Of a DNA stretch of 39,211 bases, positions 1 through 7,580 are shown piece after piece. Positions within the stretch are counted from its first letter, which is position 1. Each line of letters starts with the position of its first letter. Location: positions 1-39,211 of the forward strand of contig JAKVCO010000028.1 in NCBI GenBank assembly GCA_022448245.1. The letters are read 5' to 3'. Source of the stretch: Paracoccaceae bacterium (GTDB lineage: Bacteria > Pseudomonadota > Alphaproteobacteria > Rhodobacterales > Rhodobacteraceae). The position numbers were made by a program, and so were the translations under genes. The notes under the pieces were generated by a model. It had not been told where the DNA came from. It searched no databases and saw only the letters and a list, made by a program, of their open reading frames with translations.

Positions 1-63
1 AGATGCCCGAAGGTCTTCCTGTCCGCCATCGCCCTCGCAGCTCTCGTAATTTACTGGCTATGA
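1..63 (+). CDS. C-terminal end of an unidentified protein with a hydrophobic tail (partial)
   Basis: An open frame enters from the left edge and stops with TGA at 61-63. The last 20 residues end in a hydrophobic stretch (LSAIALAALVIYWL), which looks like a C-terminal membrane segment and not random out-of-frame translation. It converges on the RbsD-like gene with a 17-bp gap. Only about 20 residues are visible, so no function can be given, and the frame could be fortuitous. Confidence 0.4.
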   Translation, partial: RCPKVFLSAIALAALVIYWL

Positions 64-80
64 GTCCTGAGCCTAGGCGT

Positions 81-458
81 TCAAAAGACAACCCCACTTA
101 CCAGAACCACATTCGTGTAGGGCACCGTTTCTCCGGTGCGGACCACGGCGATGGCGTCGGACGTGAGGGATTTGAGGGTCTCGTGCGATACGCTCTCGGT
201 GGGGAGGCGGGGGGTGAAGGAGGCCATGACCTCGGGGCTGGCCTCGGTGGCGACGATGGCGCGTTCTACTTCCATCTCGGTGAGCACGGTGTCGAGCACG
301 TCCCAGAAGCTGGGCACGCCCGCGCGGACGGCGAGGTCGATGCAGGGGACGCCCGGCGGCACTGGCAGCCCCGCGTCGCCGATCACGAGCATCTGGCCGT
401 GACCCAAACTGGCCACCACGTGGCTGAGCTCTGCATTCAGGATCCCGGTCTTCTTCAT
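81..458 (-). CDS. rbsD: D-ribose pyranase, RbsD/FucU family
   Basis: A cytoplasmic sugar mutarotase that interconverts the beta-pyranose and beta-furanose forms of D-ribose so that ribokinase can use it. The start at 458 is chosen because AGGGGGA lies just upstream and the family's usual N-terminus (MKKTGILN) begins there; a 24-residue extension is possible but unlikely. The 125-residue product is close to the family length of about 130. The catalytic His20 lies in GHGQ, Asp28 follows, and the C-terminal RTGE..PY.N signature that completes the active site is present. No ribose transporter or kinase lies nearby, so the gene stands alone. FucU (L-fucose mutarotase) is the main alternative. Confidence 0.85.
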   Translation of the reverse strand: MKKTGILNAELSHVVASLGHGQMLVIGDAGLPVPPGVPCIDLAVRAGVPSFWDVLDTVLTEMEVERAIVATEASPEVMASFTPRLPTESVSHETLKSLTSDAIAVVRTGETVPYTNVVLVSGVVF

Positions 459-679
459 CACATTCCCCCTTTTCAGCCAGCCTAGCGTGCGGTGGGGGTG
501 GGGCATAGCCCCGGGGTTGGGGCCGGTCACGGTGGGGATTCGGGCTCAGATTCGCGGCCCTAGGCGCATGAGACGCCTCCCGATAGGCGTCGTGGCAGGA
601 AAATCGACCGAAAAATGCGACCGTTTATGCTGCATGCGCAGCGTTTCCATAAGTGGGCGCGAAAACTGCTTAATTCGAG

Positions 680-722
680 CTATCCACAAAATATCCACAA
701 GCGATATCAACATGTTATCCAC
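680..722 (+). promoter_or_regulatory. Cluster of three DnaA-box-like 9-mers
   Basis: CTATCCACA (680-688), ATATCCACA (690-698) and TTATCCACC (714-722) each differ by one base from the DnaA box TTATCCACA and share one orientation. They lie in an AT-rich pocket of a gene-free region. The cluster could be part of a replication origin, a DnaA-titration site or a DnaA-controlled promoter for the RbsD-like gene. No replication gene (dnaA, dnaN, repABC, parAB) is in the window. Confidence 0.4.
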
Positions 723-1054
723 CGGAAAGTGAGCCCGGCGCTCATTTTTTCGTTGCGCGAACGGCCCCCTCAGAGGCATCGTTAAGACATCGGAAGGGAG
801 GGCAACTTCCCGGACGGATCGCAAAGGCCCACGGGCCGCAAGAGATTGGAAAGCTTAGGTTTTTCGAAGGAAGGCGGAGCGGGGTGCAAGCCAGACAAGC
901 GGGTCTCTATGAGGTTCGACCGTCAGGGCAGCATCTTTAGGGACGGCGCGAGGCTGGGGGGAGATCTAGGTTTCCAATCGGCTGCTGAGCGGATCGTCTT
1001 CGGGGGATCGGCTCGTGAGATAGAGGGCCCGCGAGGGTCTGACAGATCACAGGA

Positions 1055-1096
1055 GGCACCAGGGTTTGCATAGGCTTCGGCTGAGCACCTGGTGCC
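1055..1096. repeat. 9-bp inverted repeat with a 24-nt loop
   Basis: GGCACCAGG at 1055-1063 is the exact reverse complement of CCTGGTGCC at 1088-1096. It lies 28 bp past the stop of the alpha/beta hydrolase, so it could be a weak transcript end for that minus-strand gene, but there is no T-run on either side. Its function is unknown. Confidence 0.3.
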
Positions 1097-1123
1097 TTAC
1101 CACTTTTGGGCACCTGAATTCTC

Positions 1124-1873
1124 TTACGGCGCGTCGAGGAAGGCTGCGACGGCGGCCTCGAACTCCCGCGGTTTTTCGGCGTGGAGCCAGTGGCCTGCGC
1201 CGTTGAGCTTGGCAAAGCGCGCCTTGGGGAAGAGCGTCTTGATGACGGGGCGTGCGTCGGGCTGGACGTAGTCGGAGGCGGCACCAGACAGAAAGAAGGT
1301 GGGTTTCTCGCACTGCCCTGCGACCTCCGGGAAGCCGATGATCGCGTTCATGTTGGCCCTGAGCGCATTGAGGTTTAGCTTCCAAGCCTTGGCTTTGATG
1401 TCGAGGGATTGGAGCAGGAACGCGCGGATACCTGGATCTTCCACTTGGGCCACCAGCGCGGCGTCGGCCTCACCACGTGTTTCGACTGAGCTAATGTCGA
1501 TCGCTTCCATGGCATCAATAAGCGGGGTCTGCGTGTGGGTGTAAGTCACCGGCGCGATGTCGGCCACGATAAGGCGCCGCATGGGGGCACCTTGCAGGGC
1601 TGCCATCATGGAGGCTTTTCCGCCCATCGAGTGGCCCAGCAGATCTGCGTCGCCTTGCGGCTCGAGCACCTCGGTCAGGTCAGCGGCCATGGCCTCATAA
1701 GTCATCTCGTCGGACCAGAAGCTGCCTGCGTGGTTCCTCATATCCACGCATATCACGCGCCGCGTGGCAGAAAGGCGTTTGGCAATCACGCCCCAGTTGC
1801 GACCAGAGCCAAAGAGGCCGTGTGCGATGACCAGGGGACGGCCAGAGGCCCCGTGTTCGATGACATTCAACAT
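1124..1873 (-). CDS. Alpha/beta hydrolase (YbfF-like esterase)
   Basis: A predicted cytoplasmic serine hydrolase of 249 residues. The nucleophile elbow GHSMGG lies at residues 80-85 (Ser82), the oxyanion-hole HGLFGSGRNW near 18-27, and the catalytic His in GAGHWLH near the C-terminus; an Asp in the ASDYV segment probably completes the triad. The order and length match the YbfF/acyl-esterase group. Its natural substrate cannot be read from sequence; esters of short acyl chains are typical for the group. The start at 1873 is chosen because fold-like sequence begins at MLNVIEHG; a 40-residue upstream extension has low-complexity composition and would overlap the divergent gene at 1932. No strong ribosome site is seen. 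Confidence 0.85.
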   Translation of the reverse strand: MLNVIEHGASGRPLVIAHGLFGSGRNWGVIAKRLSATRRVICVDMRNHAGSFWSDEMTYEAMAADLTEVLEPQGDADLLGHSMGGKASMMAALQGAPMRRLIVADIAPVTYTHTQTPLIDAMEAIDISSVETRGEADAALVAQVEDPGIRAFLLQSLDIKAKAWKLNLNALRANMNAIIGFPEVAGQCEKPTFFLSGAASDYVQPDARPVIKTLFPKARFAKLNGAGHWLHAEKPREFEAAVAAFLDAP

Positions 1874-1931
1874 GGCTGAGGCGTAGCGCGGATGCCGGTA
1901 GAAAGGCCAGAGCACGCAGGATATACCCGCC

Positions 1932-2303
1932 GTGATGGATGCGAGTGAGGCCAATTCCCGACTTGAAACGCTCCGCCAGGCGTTTGCCGACACCTATGGG
2001 GTGAAGGGGTCTTTTGAGGCCCAGGTTGCGCAGACGAGGCGCCTGTTGCCGCGGTACGAACGGGGGCAGGCGCACCAGTTGGTTCGGGTGGAGCAGGTGC
2101 TCGAAGCGCAGGACGAAGCAGATCAGATAGACCGGGACGCCTTTGAGCGCGCAGAGCTCGCGTTGAGCATGTATCTGGAAACGCTGGACGACCGCGATCA
2201 GCAGAAGGGCTTTGCCGTCGATGTGACGATGAATGTGCTCGTCAATGTCGCGCTCGGGCTTATCGCGCTCGCGCTGGTCTGGTTCTTCGTTGTGGCGAAG
2301 TGA
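1932..2303 (+). CDS. Small tail-anchored membrane protein, unknown function
   Basis: A 123-residue product that I do not recognise. Residues 1 to about 95 are charged and helix-rich, likely a coiled coil, and one hydrophobic segment near the C-terminus (VLVNVALGLIALALVWFFVV) is a probable membrane anchor. The body would face the cytoplasm if tail-anchored. GTG at 1932 is followed directly by ATG at 1935, and either can be the start; no good ribosome site helps to choose. It is divergent from the hydrolase (58 bp between starts) and converges on the DUF817 gene with a 6-bp gap. Confidence 0.6.
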   Translation: MMDASEANSRLETLRQAFADTYGVKGSFEAQVAQTRRLLPRYERGQAHQLVRVEQVLEAQDEADQIDRDAFERAELALSMYLETLDDRDQQKGFAVDVTMNVLVNVALGLIALALVWFFVVAK

Positions 2304-2309
2304 GGGCCG

Positions 2310-3164
2310 CTAGTCGGCGTCCGGGTCAGGCAGATCCTCGCGACGGCGGTAAAGGGCGCCTCGGCTGACGACGGTCACCGTCACAAACGCCACGTAGAGC
2401 AGCAGATACCAACTGCCCATTTTAGCAAAGCTCACCCAATCGTCGCGGGCTGTGCCCGCATAGATCCAAGTTGCCGTCCGGGTGCCGACGACCTCTGCAA
2501 CCCACAGGAAGAATGCGGCAAAGAAGGCAGCCAGCGGCATAGGCATCCAATAGGTGTTGTTGCCAATGACAAAGCTCAGGCGTGTGAGGCCGAAGAGAAG
2601 GACCGTCGCCGCAAAGAGCGCGACGCGGATGTCCGGCACGAAGTGGTGCGCGAAGAAATTCACATATATCGCAACGGCCAGCACCATGGTCATCCAGAAA
2701 GGCGGGTAGGGCGCGAATGTCATCTGAAAGATGCGGATGACGCGGGCGATATAGCTGCCAACCGAGGCGTACATGAAGCCCGAGAAGAGGGGGACGCCCC
2801 CGATCATCATGATCCCGTCGCCGGGATAGGCCCAGCTGCCAGCCTGCACCTTAAAGAGCTCCATCGCGGTGCCGGTCAAATGGAAAAGGACAATGACTTT
2901 GGCTTCTGCCCACGTCTCGAGCCGCAAGGCGAGGAAACCCAGCTGTAGGGCAATCGCGTAGATGAGGAGCGCGTCGTAGCGCGCGAGGGCCCAGTCTGGC
3001 TGCCAGATCACGTCTGACAGGACAAGGCCAACGAGAAGGAGGCCGCCAAAGAGACAGGCCCAAGCCTGTTTCGCGCCGAACATGACAAGTTCGGCCAGTG
3101 CGAAGGGGAGGCGGGCCCGGAGCGCGTCGCCAAGGCGCCGCTCCAGGCTTCTTGTCGTGCTCAC
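2310..3164 (-). CDS. DUF817 family integral membrane protein (YoaT-like)
   Basis: A 284-residue polytopic inner-membrane protein with about seven to eight hydrophobic segments. Family hallmarks are visible: the KQAWACLFGG entry segment, LLIYAIALQ, a conserved LETWAEAKVI.LFHL.G stretch, GSWAYPGDG and VPLFSGFMYASVGSYIAR. The family has no assigned biochemical role. It begins with GTG at 3164, one base after the glyA stop, so it is probably translated from the glyA transcript by coupling. No ribosome site of its own is evident. An internal ATG 27 codons later is a less likely start because the coupled position would be lost. Confidence 0.85.
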   Translation of the reverse strand: MSTTRSLERRLGDALRARLPFALAELVMFGAKQAWACLFGGLLLVGLVLSDVIWQPDWALARYDALLIYAIALQLGFLALRLETWAEAKVIVLFHLTGTAMELFKVQAGSWAYPGDGIMMIGGVPLFSGFMYASVGSYIARVIRIFQMTFAPYPPFWMTMVLAVAIYVNFFAHHFVPDIRVALFAATVLLFGLTRLSFVIGNNTYWMPMPLAAFFAAFFLWVAEVVGTRTATWIYAGTARDDWVSFAKMGSWYLLLYVAFVTVTVVSRGALYRRREDLPDPDAD

Positions 3165-3165
3165 A

Positions 3166-4452
3166 TTAGTAGAGCGGGAATCGGCTGCACATCTCGGCCA
3201 CTTCGGCTTTCACCTTGGCTTCGACGGCTGCGTTGCCCTCTTCGCCGTTGGCTGCGAGGCCGTCGACAACTTCGTTGATCCAGTCGCCGATCTGGCGGAA
3301 CTCAGCCTCGCCAAAGCCGCGCGTTGTGCCCGCGGGGGAGCCGAGGCGGATACCGGAGGTGACCATGGGCTTTTCCGGGTCAAACGGGACGCCATTCTTG
3401 TTGCAGGTGATATGCGCGCGGCCGAGCGCCGTCTCGGTCGCGTTGCCTTTCACGCCCTTAGGGCGCAGGTCAACGAGCATCACATGCGTGTCCGTGCCGT
3501 TCGTCACGGTCGCGAGGCCGCCCTTTTCCAGCTGGTCGGCGAGCGCTTGCGCGTTCTTGATGACCTGCTGCTGGTAGAGCTTGAACTCAGGCTTGAGCGC
3601 CTCACCGAAGGCCACGGCCTTGGCTGCGATGACGTGCATCAGCGGGCCGCCCTGGATGCCGGGGAAGATGGCTGAGTTGAACTTCTTTGCCATCGCCTCG
3701 TCATTGGTGAGGATCATGCCGCCGCGCGGACCGCGGAGGGTCTTGTGCGTCGTGGTCGTGGCCACGTCGACATGCGGGAATGGGTTCGGGTATTCGCCTG
3801 CGGCGATGAGGCCGGCAAAGTGCGCGACGTCCGCGAGGAGGTAGGCGCCCACGCTGTCGGCGATTTCGCGGAACTTTGCGAAGTCGAGGTGGCGCGGGAT
3901 GGCGGAGCCACCTGCGATGATCATCTGTGGCTTATGCTCTTCGGCGAGGCGCTGAAGCTCATCGTAGTCGATGAGGTTGGTGTCTTCGGTGACGCCGTAC
4001 TGGACCGCGTTGAACCACTTGCCCGACTGGTTTGGCTTTGCGCCGTGGGTCAGGTGACCACCTGCGTCGAGGGACATACCGAGGATCGTGTCGCCGGGCT
4101 TTAGGAGCGCCTGGAAGACACCCTGGTTTGCCTGGGAGCCGGAGTTTGGCTGAACGTTTGCAAATTCGACACCGAAGAGTTGGCAGGCGCGCTCGATGGC
4201 GAGGTTCTCAGCCACGTCGACGAACTGGCAGCCACCGTAGTAGCGGCGGCCCGGATAGCCCTCGGCGTATTTGTTCGTCATCACCGAGCCCTGTGCTTCG
4301 AGCACGGCCTTGGAGACGATGTTCTCAGAGGCGATCAGCTCGATCTCGTCGCGCTGGCGGCCAAGCTCGTCCTCGATGGCGCCGAAGAGTTCGGCGTCCG
4401 TGTCAGAGAGGGATTGTGTGAAAAAAGCGGATTCACGGTGTGGTGCGTTCAT
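3166..4452 (-). CDS. glyA: Serine hydroxymethyltransferase
   Basis: A PLP enzyme of the cytoplasm that converts serine and tetrahydrofolate to glycine and 5,10-methylene-tetrahydrofolate, the main source of one-carbon units. The 428-residue length is normal. The PLP lysine is Lys237 in [14 protein letters not shown], and other conserved blocks are present: IASEN (40-44), [13 protein letters not shown] (62-74), NSGSQAN (103-109) and [10 protein letters not shown] (206-215). The start at 4452 is chosen because GAGAGGAG lies about 8 nt upstream and the family N-terminus begins there; a longer in-frame extension has no family similarity. It leads the pair with DUF817 and is divergent from the NAD kinase gene. 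Confidence 0.97.
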   Translation of the reverse strand: MNAPHRESAFFTQSLSDTDAELFGAIEDELGRQRDEIELIASENIVSKAVLEAQGSVMTNKYAEGYPGRRYYGGCQFVDVAENLAIERACQLFGVEFANVQPNSGSQANQGVFQALLKPGDTILGMSLDAGGHLTHGAKPNQSGKWFNAVQYGVTEDTNLIDYDELQRLAEEHKPQMIIAGGSAIPRHLDFAKFREIADSVGAYLLADVAHFAGLIAAGEYPNPFPHVDVATTTTHKTLRGPRGGMILTNDEAMAKKFNSAIFPGIQGGPLMHVIAAKAVAFGEALKPEFKLYQQQVIKNAQALADQLEKGGLATVTNGTDTHVMLVDLRPKGVKGNATETALGRAHITCNKNGVPFDPEKPMVTSGIRLGSPAGTTRGFGEAEFRQIGDWINEVVDGLAANGEEGNAAVEAKVKAEVAEMCSRFPLY

Positions 4453-4510
4453 CGGGGTCTCTCCTCTCGGAACGGCCAAGTTTCCGATACGAAATACCGC
4501 GACTGGCGCG

Positions 4511-4537
4511 TTTTGCAAGCGCGCAGGTGCTGCAAAA
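4511..4537. promoter_or_regulatory. Inverted repeat in the glyA/nadK divergent promoter region
   Basis: TTTTGCA at 4511-4517 and its exact reverse complement TGCAAAA at 4531-4537 are separated by 13 bp. They lie 59-85 bp upstream of the glyA start, where an activator or repressor site would be expected. The 218-bp spacer (4453-4670) must hold promoters for both genes. I see no known riboswitch fold in the glyA leader. The regulator is unknown. Confidence 0.3.
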
Positions 4538-4670
4538 GGCCAGAAAATCAAGGGTTTTCGGGATACCATTGCACACCGGCCCCGTGTCGTTTCCCTTGCC
4601 TTTCGGCCCGTAGCGGTCAATGAACAGGCGACGCCTTAAGGCAATCTTGGGCACTAAGGGAACGTAGTCT

Positions 4671-5438
4671 GTGGCAAACACACAGAAAATCGCATTCGTC
4701 GCCAGTGATGTGGAGATTGCGCAGGACGCGCTCGGCACGCTTTCTGCGCGCTATGGGAACGTTTCCATGGCTGAAGCCGAGGTCGTCGTGGCCTTGGGCG
4801 GCGACGGCTTCATGTTGTCGACGCTGCATGAAACCGAGAGCAGATCGATCCCCGTGTATGGGATGAACCGCGGCACTGTGGGCTTTCTCATGAACGAATA
4901 TCGTGAGGATGATCTGCTGTTTCGGCTGGCTGCGGCGGAAGAGGCGGTGATCAACCCTTTGCGCATGCGTGCCACAGATCTTGAAGGCAACGTCACGGAG
5001 CGGCTGGCGATCAATGAGGTATCGCTGCTGAGGCAGGGGCCACAGGCGGCAAAATTGCGGATCTATGTCGACGACAAGCTGCGCATGAAAGAACTCGCCT
5101 GCGACGGGTGCCTTGTTGCGACGCCTGCGGGCTCAACGGCTTACAATTATTCGGCTCATGGGCCGATTGTGCCGATCGGATCTGAGGTCTTGGCTTTGAC
5201 ACCTGTCGCGGCGTATCGCCCGCGACGCTGGCGCGGGGCTTTGCTGCCCAAGACGGCCAAAGTGAGATTTGAAGTTGTTGGCGGGTCAAAACGCCCGGTG
5301 ATGGCGGATGCGGACGGGCGGTCTGTGCAGGAAGTCGCGAGCGTGGAAATCGAGAGTTGGGCGCAGGTCGAGCATCGCATTCTGTTTGATCCAGGCCACG
5401 GCTTGGAAGAACGGCTGATCCGCGAGCAATTCGTCTGA
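4671..5438 (+). CDS. nadK: NAD kinase
   Basis: Phosphorylates NAD to NADP in the cytoplasm using ATP or polyphosphate. At 255 residues it has the compact form usual in alphaproteobacteria. The hallmarks are GGDG at 43-46 (phosphate donor site), NE at 115-116, and TPAGSTAYN at 151-159, which binds NAD and the metal. The start is GTG at 4671 with AAGGGA about 13 nt upstream; no in-frame ATG precedes the first beta strand (KIAFVAS), so the GTG is well supported. The gene appears monocistronic: the next gene converges on it, 122 bp downstream. Confidence 0.95.
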   Translation: MANTQKIAFVASDVEIAQDALGTLSARYGNVSMAEAEVVVALGGDGFMLSTLHETESRSIPVYGMNRGTVGFLMNEYREDDLLFRLAAAEEAVINPLRMRATDLEGNVTERLAINEVSLLRQGPQAAKLRIYVDDKLRMKELACDGCLVATPAGSTAYNYSAHGPIVPIGSEVLALTPVAAYRPRRWRGALLPKTAKVRFEVVGGSKRPVMADADGRSVQEVASVEIESWAQVEHRILFDPGHGLEERLIREQFV

Positions 5439-5560
5439 TTTTTGGACGGAGTCGGACGCTCCTGCGGCTGGCTGCGCCAGCGCAGTTCGCCCCGCCCACC
5501 GTCCCTTGAGGGTGCAATTGGTGGATCGAGGCGTCGTGTGACTTTGGCTTTTCGGGCGCG

Positions 5561-7450
5561 TCAGCCGCCGGCGTAGCCCAAGCTTTTGAGAGCAGTGCCG
5601 ATTTCGTCGAGGATCACAGGATCATCGATCGTTGCGGGCATCTTGTAGGTCTCGCCATCGGCAATCTTGACCATCGTGCCGCGCAGGATCTTGCCCGAGC
5701 GTGTCTTCGGGAGGCGCGGTACAACGGTGGCCAATTTGAACGCTGCCACGGGGCCGATCTCTTCACGAACCTTTGCGACGACTTCGGCCACGATATCGGC
5801 GTCAGGCCTGTCAGTGCCTGCATTCAAGCACAGGAAGCCGAGCGGCAATTGGCCCTTCAGATCGTCCGTCACACCAATCACGGCGCATTCGGCGACATCA
5901 GGGTGGCCTGCGAGGACCTCCTCCATCGCGCCAGTGCTCAGACGGTGGCCTGCAACGTTGATGACGTCATCTGTGCGCGCCATGATGTAGAGGTAACCCT
6001 CGTCATCGATCATGCCTGCGTCACCGGTTTCGTAATAACCCGGGAAGGTGTTGAGGTAGCTTTTCTTGAAGCGTTCCTCGGCGTTCCACAGCGTGGGAAG
6101 GGTGCCCGGCGGCAGCGGAAGTTTCACCGCGATCGCACCCAATTCGCCTGCAGGCATCTGGTGGCCTTCGTCGGAGAGGATTTGCACGTCAAAGCCTGGC
6201 ATCGCGACGGAAGGTGATCCCAGTTTCACGGGCAGCTTCTCGATCCCCATGGGGTTACATGCGATGGCGAAGCCGGTCTCGGTCTGCCACCAGTGGTCGA
6301 TCACCGGCACGCCGAGCTTTTCCTGCGCCCAGATAATCGTGTCGGGGTCGGCCCGTTCACCAGCGAGATAGAGGCATTCAAGGGACGACATGTCGTAGTC
6401 GCCGACGAGAGTGCCCTTTGGATCATCGCGCTTGATCGCGCGGAAGGCGGTGGGGGCCGTGAACAGCGCCTTGACCTTATGATCCTGGATCACGCGCCAG
6501 AACGTACCCGCATCTGGGGTGCCGACCGGCTTGCCTTCGAAGACAATCGAGGTGTTGCCGTGGATGAGAGGGGCGTAGCAGATATAGGAGTGTCCCACGA
6601 CCCAACCGACATCAGATGCCGCCCAGAAAACCTCGCCCGGGTTCATGTCGTAGACGTTTTTCATCGTCCAATTCAGCGCGACGAGGTGCCCGGCCGTGGG
6701 GCGGACTACGCCTTTGGGCTGGCCCGTCGTACCGGAGGTGTAAAGTATATAGGCGGGGTGGTTGCCCTTCACGGGGACGCATTCGGCCGGCGATGCCGCC
6801 TCCTGCGCCGCATGCCAATCGACGTCCGTTGGGCCAAGGTCGCATGGGCCTTCCTCGCGCTGGAGGATCAGCTGAAACGTTGGTTTGTGGCTGGCCATCT
6901 CGATGGCGCCATCGAGGAGTGGCTTGTAGGCCACGATACGTCCCGGCTCGCACCCGCAAGACGCGGCAATGATGGCCTTGGGCTGGGCGTCATCAATGCG
7001 CACGGCGAGCTCGTTCGAAGCAAAGCCGCCGAAAACCACGGAATGAACCGCGCCGATGCGCGCGCAAGCCAGCATCGCCATGACAGCTTCTAGCACCATC
7101 GGCATATAGATGATCACGCGGTCGCCTATGCCAATCCCGCGCTCTTGAAGCGAGCCCGCCAGCAAAGCGACTTTGTCGCGGAGCTCGGCATAGGTGATCT
7201 CATCCGACTTGCCGGTGATCGGGCTGTCGTAGATCAGCGCTGTCTGTTCGCCGCGCCCACCGTCAACATGGCGGTCCACGGCGTTCCAGCAGGTGTTCAC
7301 CTCGGTATCGGTAAACCATTCGTAGAGAGGCTCTCTGCTGTCATCGAGCGCTTTCGTCGGCGCTTTGACCCAATCGATCGCTTTGGCGGCTTCTAGCCAA
7401 AATCCCTCTGAATCGGCCTGCCAGCCGGCGTAGACGTCCTTGTATCCCAT
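5561..7450 (-). CDS. prpE: Propionyl-CoA synthetase
   Basis: An AMP-forming acyl-CoA synthetase that activates propionate, and less well acetate, to the CoA thioester in the cytoplasm. The 629-residue length and the N-terminal YAGWQADSEGFW segment fit PrpE better than acetyl-CoA synthetase. The ATP-binding P-loop YTSGTTGQPKGV lies at 237-248, the TETG motif (WWQTETGFAI) follows, and the C-terminal catalytic and regulatory lysine is Lys587 in PKTRSGK. Start 7450 has GGAGAGG a few bases upstream. It lies 130 bp downstream of maeB on the same strand and could be read from it, though it may also have its own promoter. Propionate made during beta-oxidation or DMSP breakdown could be its substrate. 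Confidence 0.92.
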   Translation of the reverse strand: MGYKDVYAGWQADSEGFWLEAAKAIDWVKAPTKALDDSREPLYEWFTDTEVNTCWNAVDRHVDGGRGEQTALIYDSPITGKSDEITYAELRDKVALLAGSLQERGIGIGDRVIIYMPMVLEAVMAMLACARIGAVHSVVFGGFASNELAVRIDDAQPKAIIAASCGCEPGRIVAYKPLLDGAIEMASHKPTFQLILQREEGPCDLGPTDVDWHAAQEAASPAECVPVKGNHPAYILYTSGTTGQPKGVVRPTAGHLVALNWTMKNVYDMNPGEVFWAASDVGWVVGHSYICYAPLIHGNTSIVFEGKPVGTPDAGTFWRVIQDHKVKALFTAPTAFRAIKRDDPKGTLVGDYDMSSLECLYLAGERADPDTIIWAQEKLGVPVIDHWWQTETGFAIACNPMGIEKLPVKLGSPSVAMPGFDVQILSDEGHQMPAGELGAIAVKLPLPPGTLPTLWNAEERFKKSYLNTFPGYYETGDAGMIDDEGYLYIMARTDDVINVAGHRLSTGAMEEVLAGHPDVAECAVIGVTDDLKGQLPLGFLCLNAGTDRPDADIVAEVVAKVREEIGPVAAFKLATVVPRLPKTRSGKILRGTMVKIADGETYKMPATIDDPVILDEIGTALKSLGYAGG

Positions 7451-7580
7451 GATTTGCCTCTCCGTCGTTGACGTGGGTGTAGGCGAAGGAAGCAGGCCAC
7501 GGCAAGAGACTGGTAGCGCCGCCATGCCGCATCCATTCCCCTGTTCGAACGAAGCAGAGGCGTGACCTCCCGGCTAAGCC

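Larger units (their letters stand above)
459..1123. other. 665-bp stretch without a convincing gene
   Basis: Short open frames exist on both strands but none has a ribosome site, recognisable motif or protein-like composition. The stretch holds the presumed promoter of the RbsD-like gene, a hairpin at 572-591 (GACGCCT, 6-nt loop, AGGCGTC), three DnaA-box-like 9-mers at 680-722, and a long-loop inverted repeat at 1055-1096 (GGCACCAGG and CCTGGTGCC). The part around 660-730 is visibly more AT-rich than its surroundings. Confidence 0.6.

Noticed and set aside
4453..4670. Possible riboswitch in the glyA leader
   Set aside because: I could not recognise the conserved core of any glycine, SAM or THF riboswitch class; only an inverted repeat remains.
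5467..5481. GCTGGC-TGC-GCCAGC hairpin between nadK and prpE as a terminator
   Set aside because: The stem is short and no T-run follows on either strand.
6293..7093. 266-codon plus-strand frame inside prpE
   Set aside because: Shadow of the prpE frame with Arg/Gly/Asp-rich composition.
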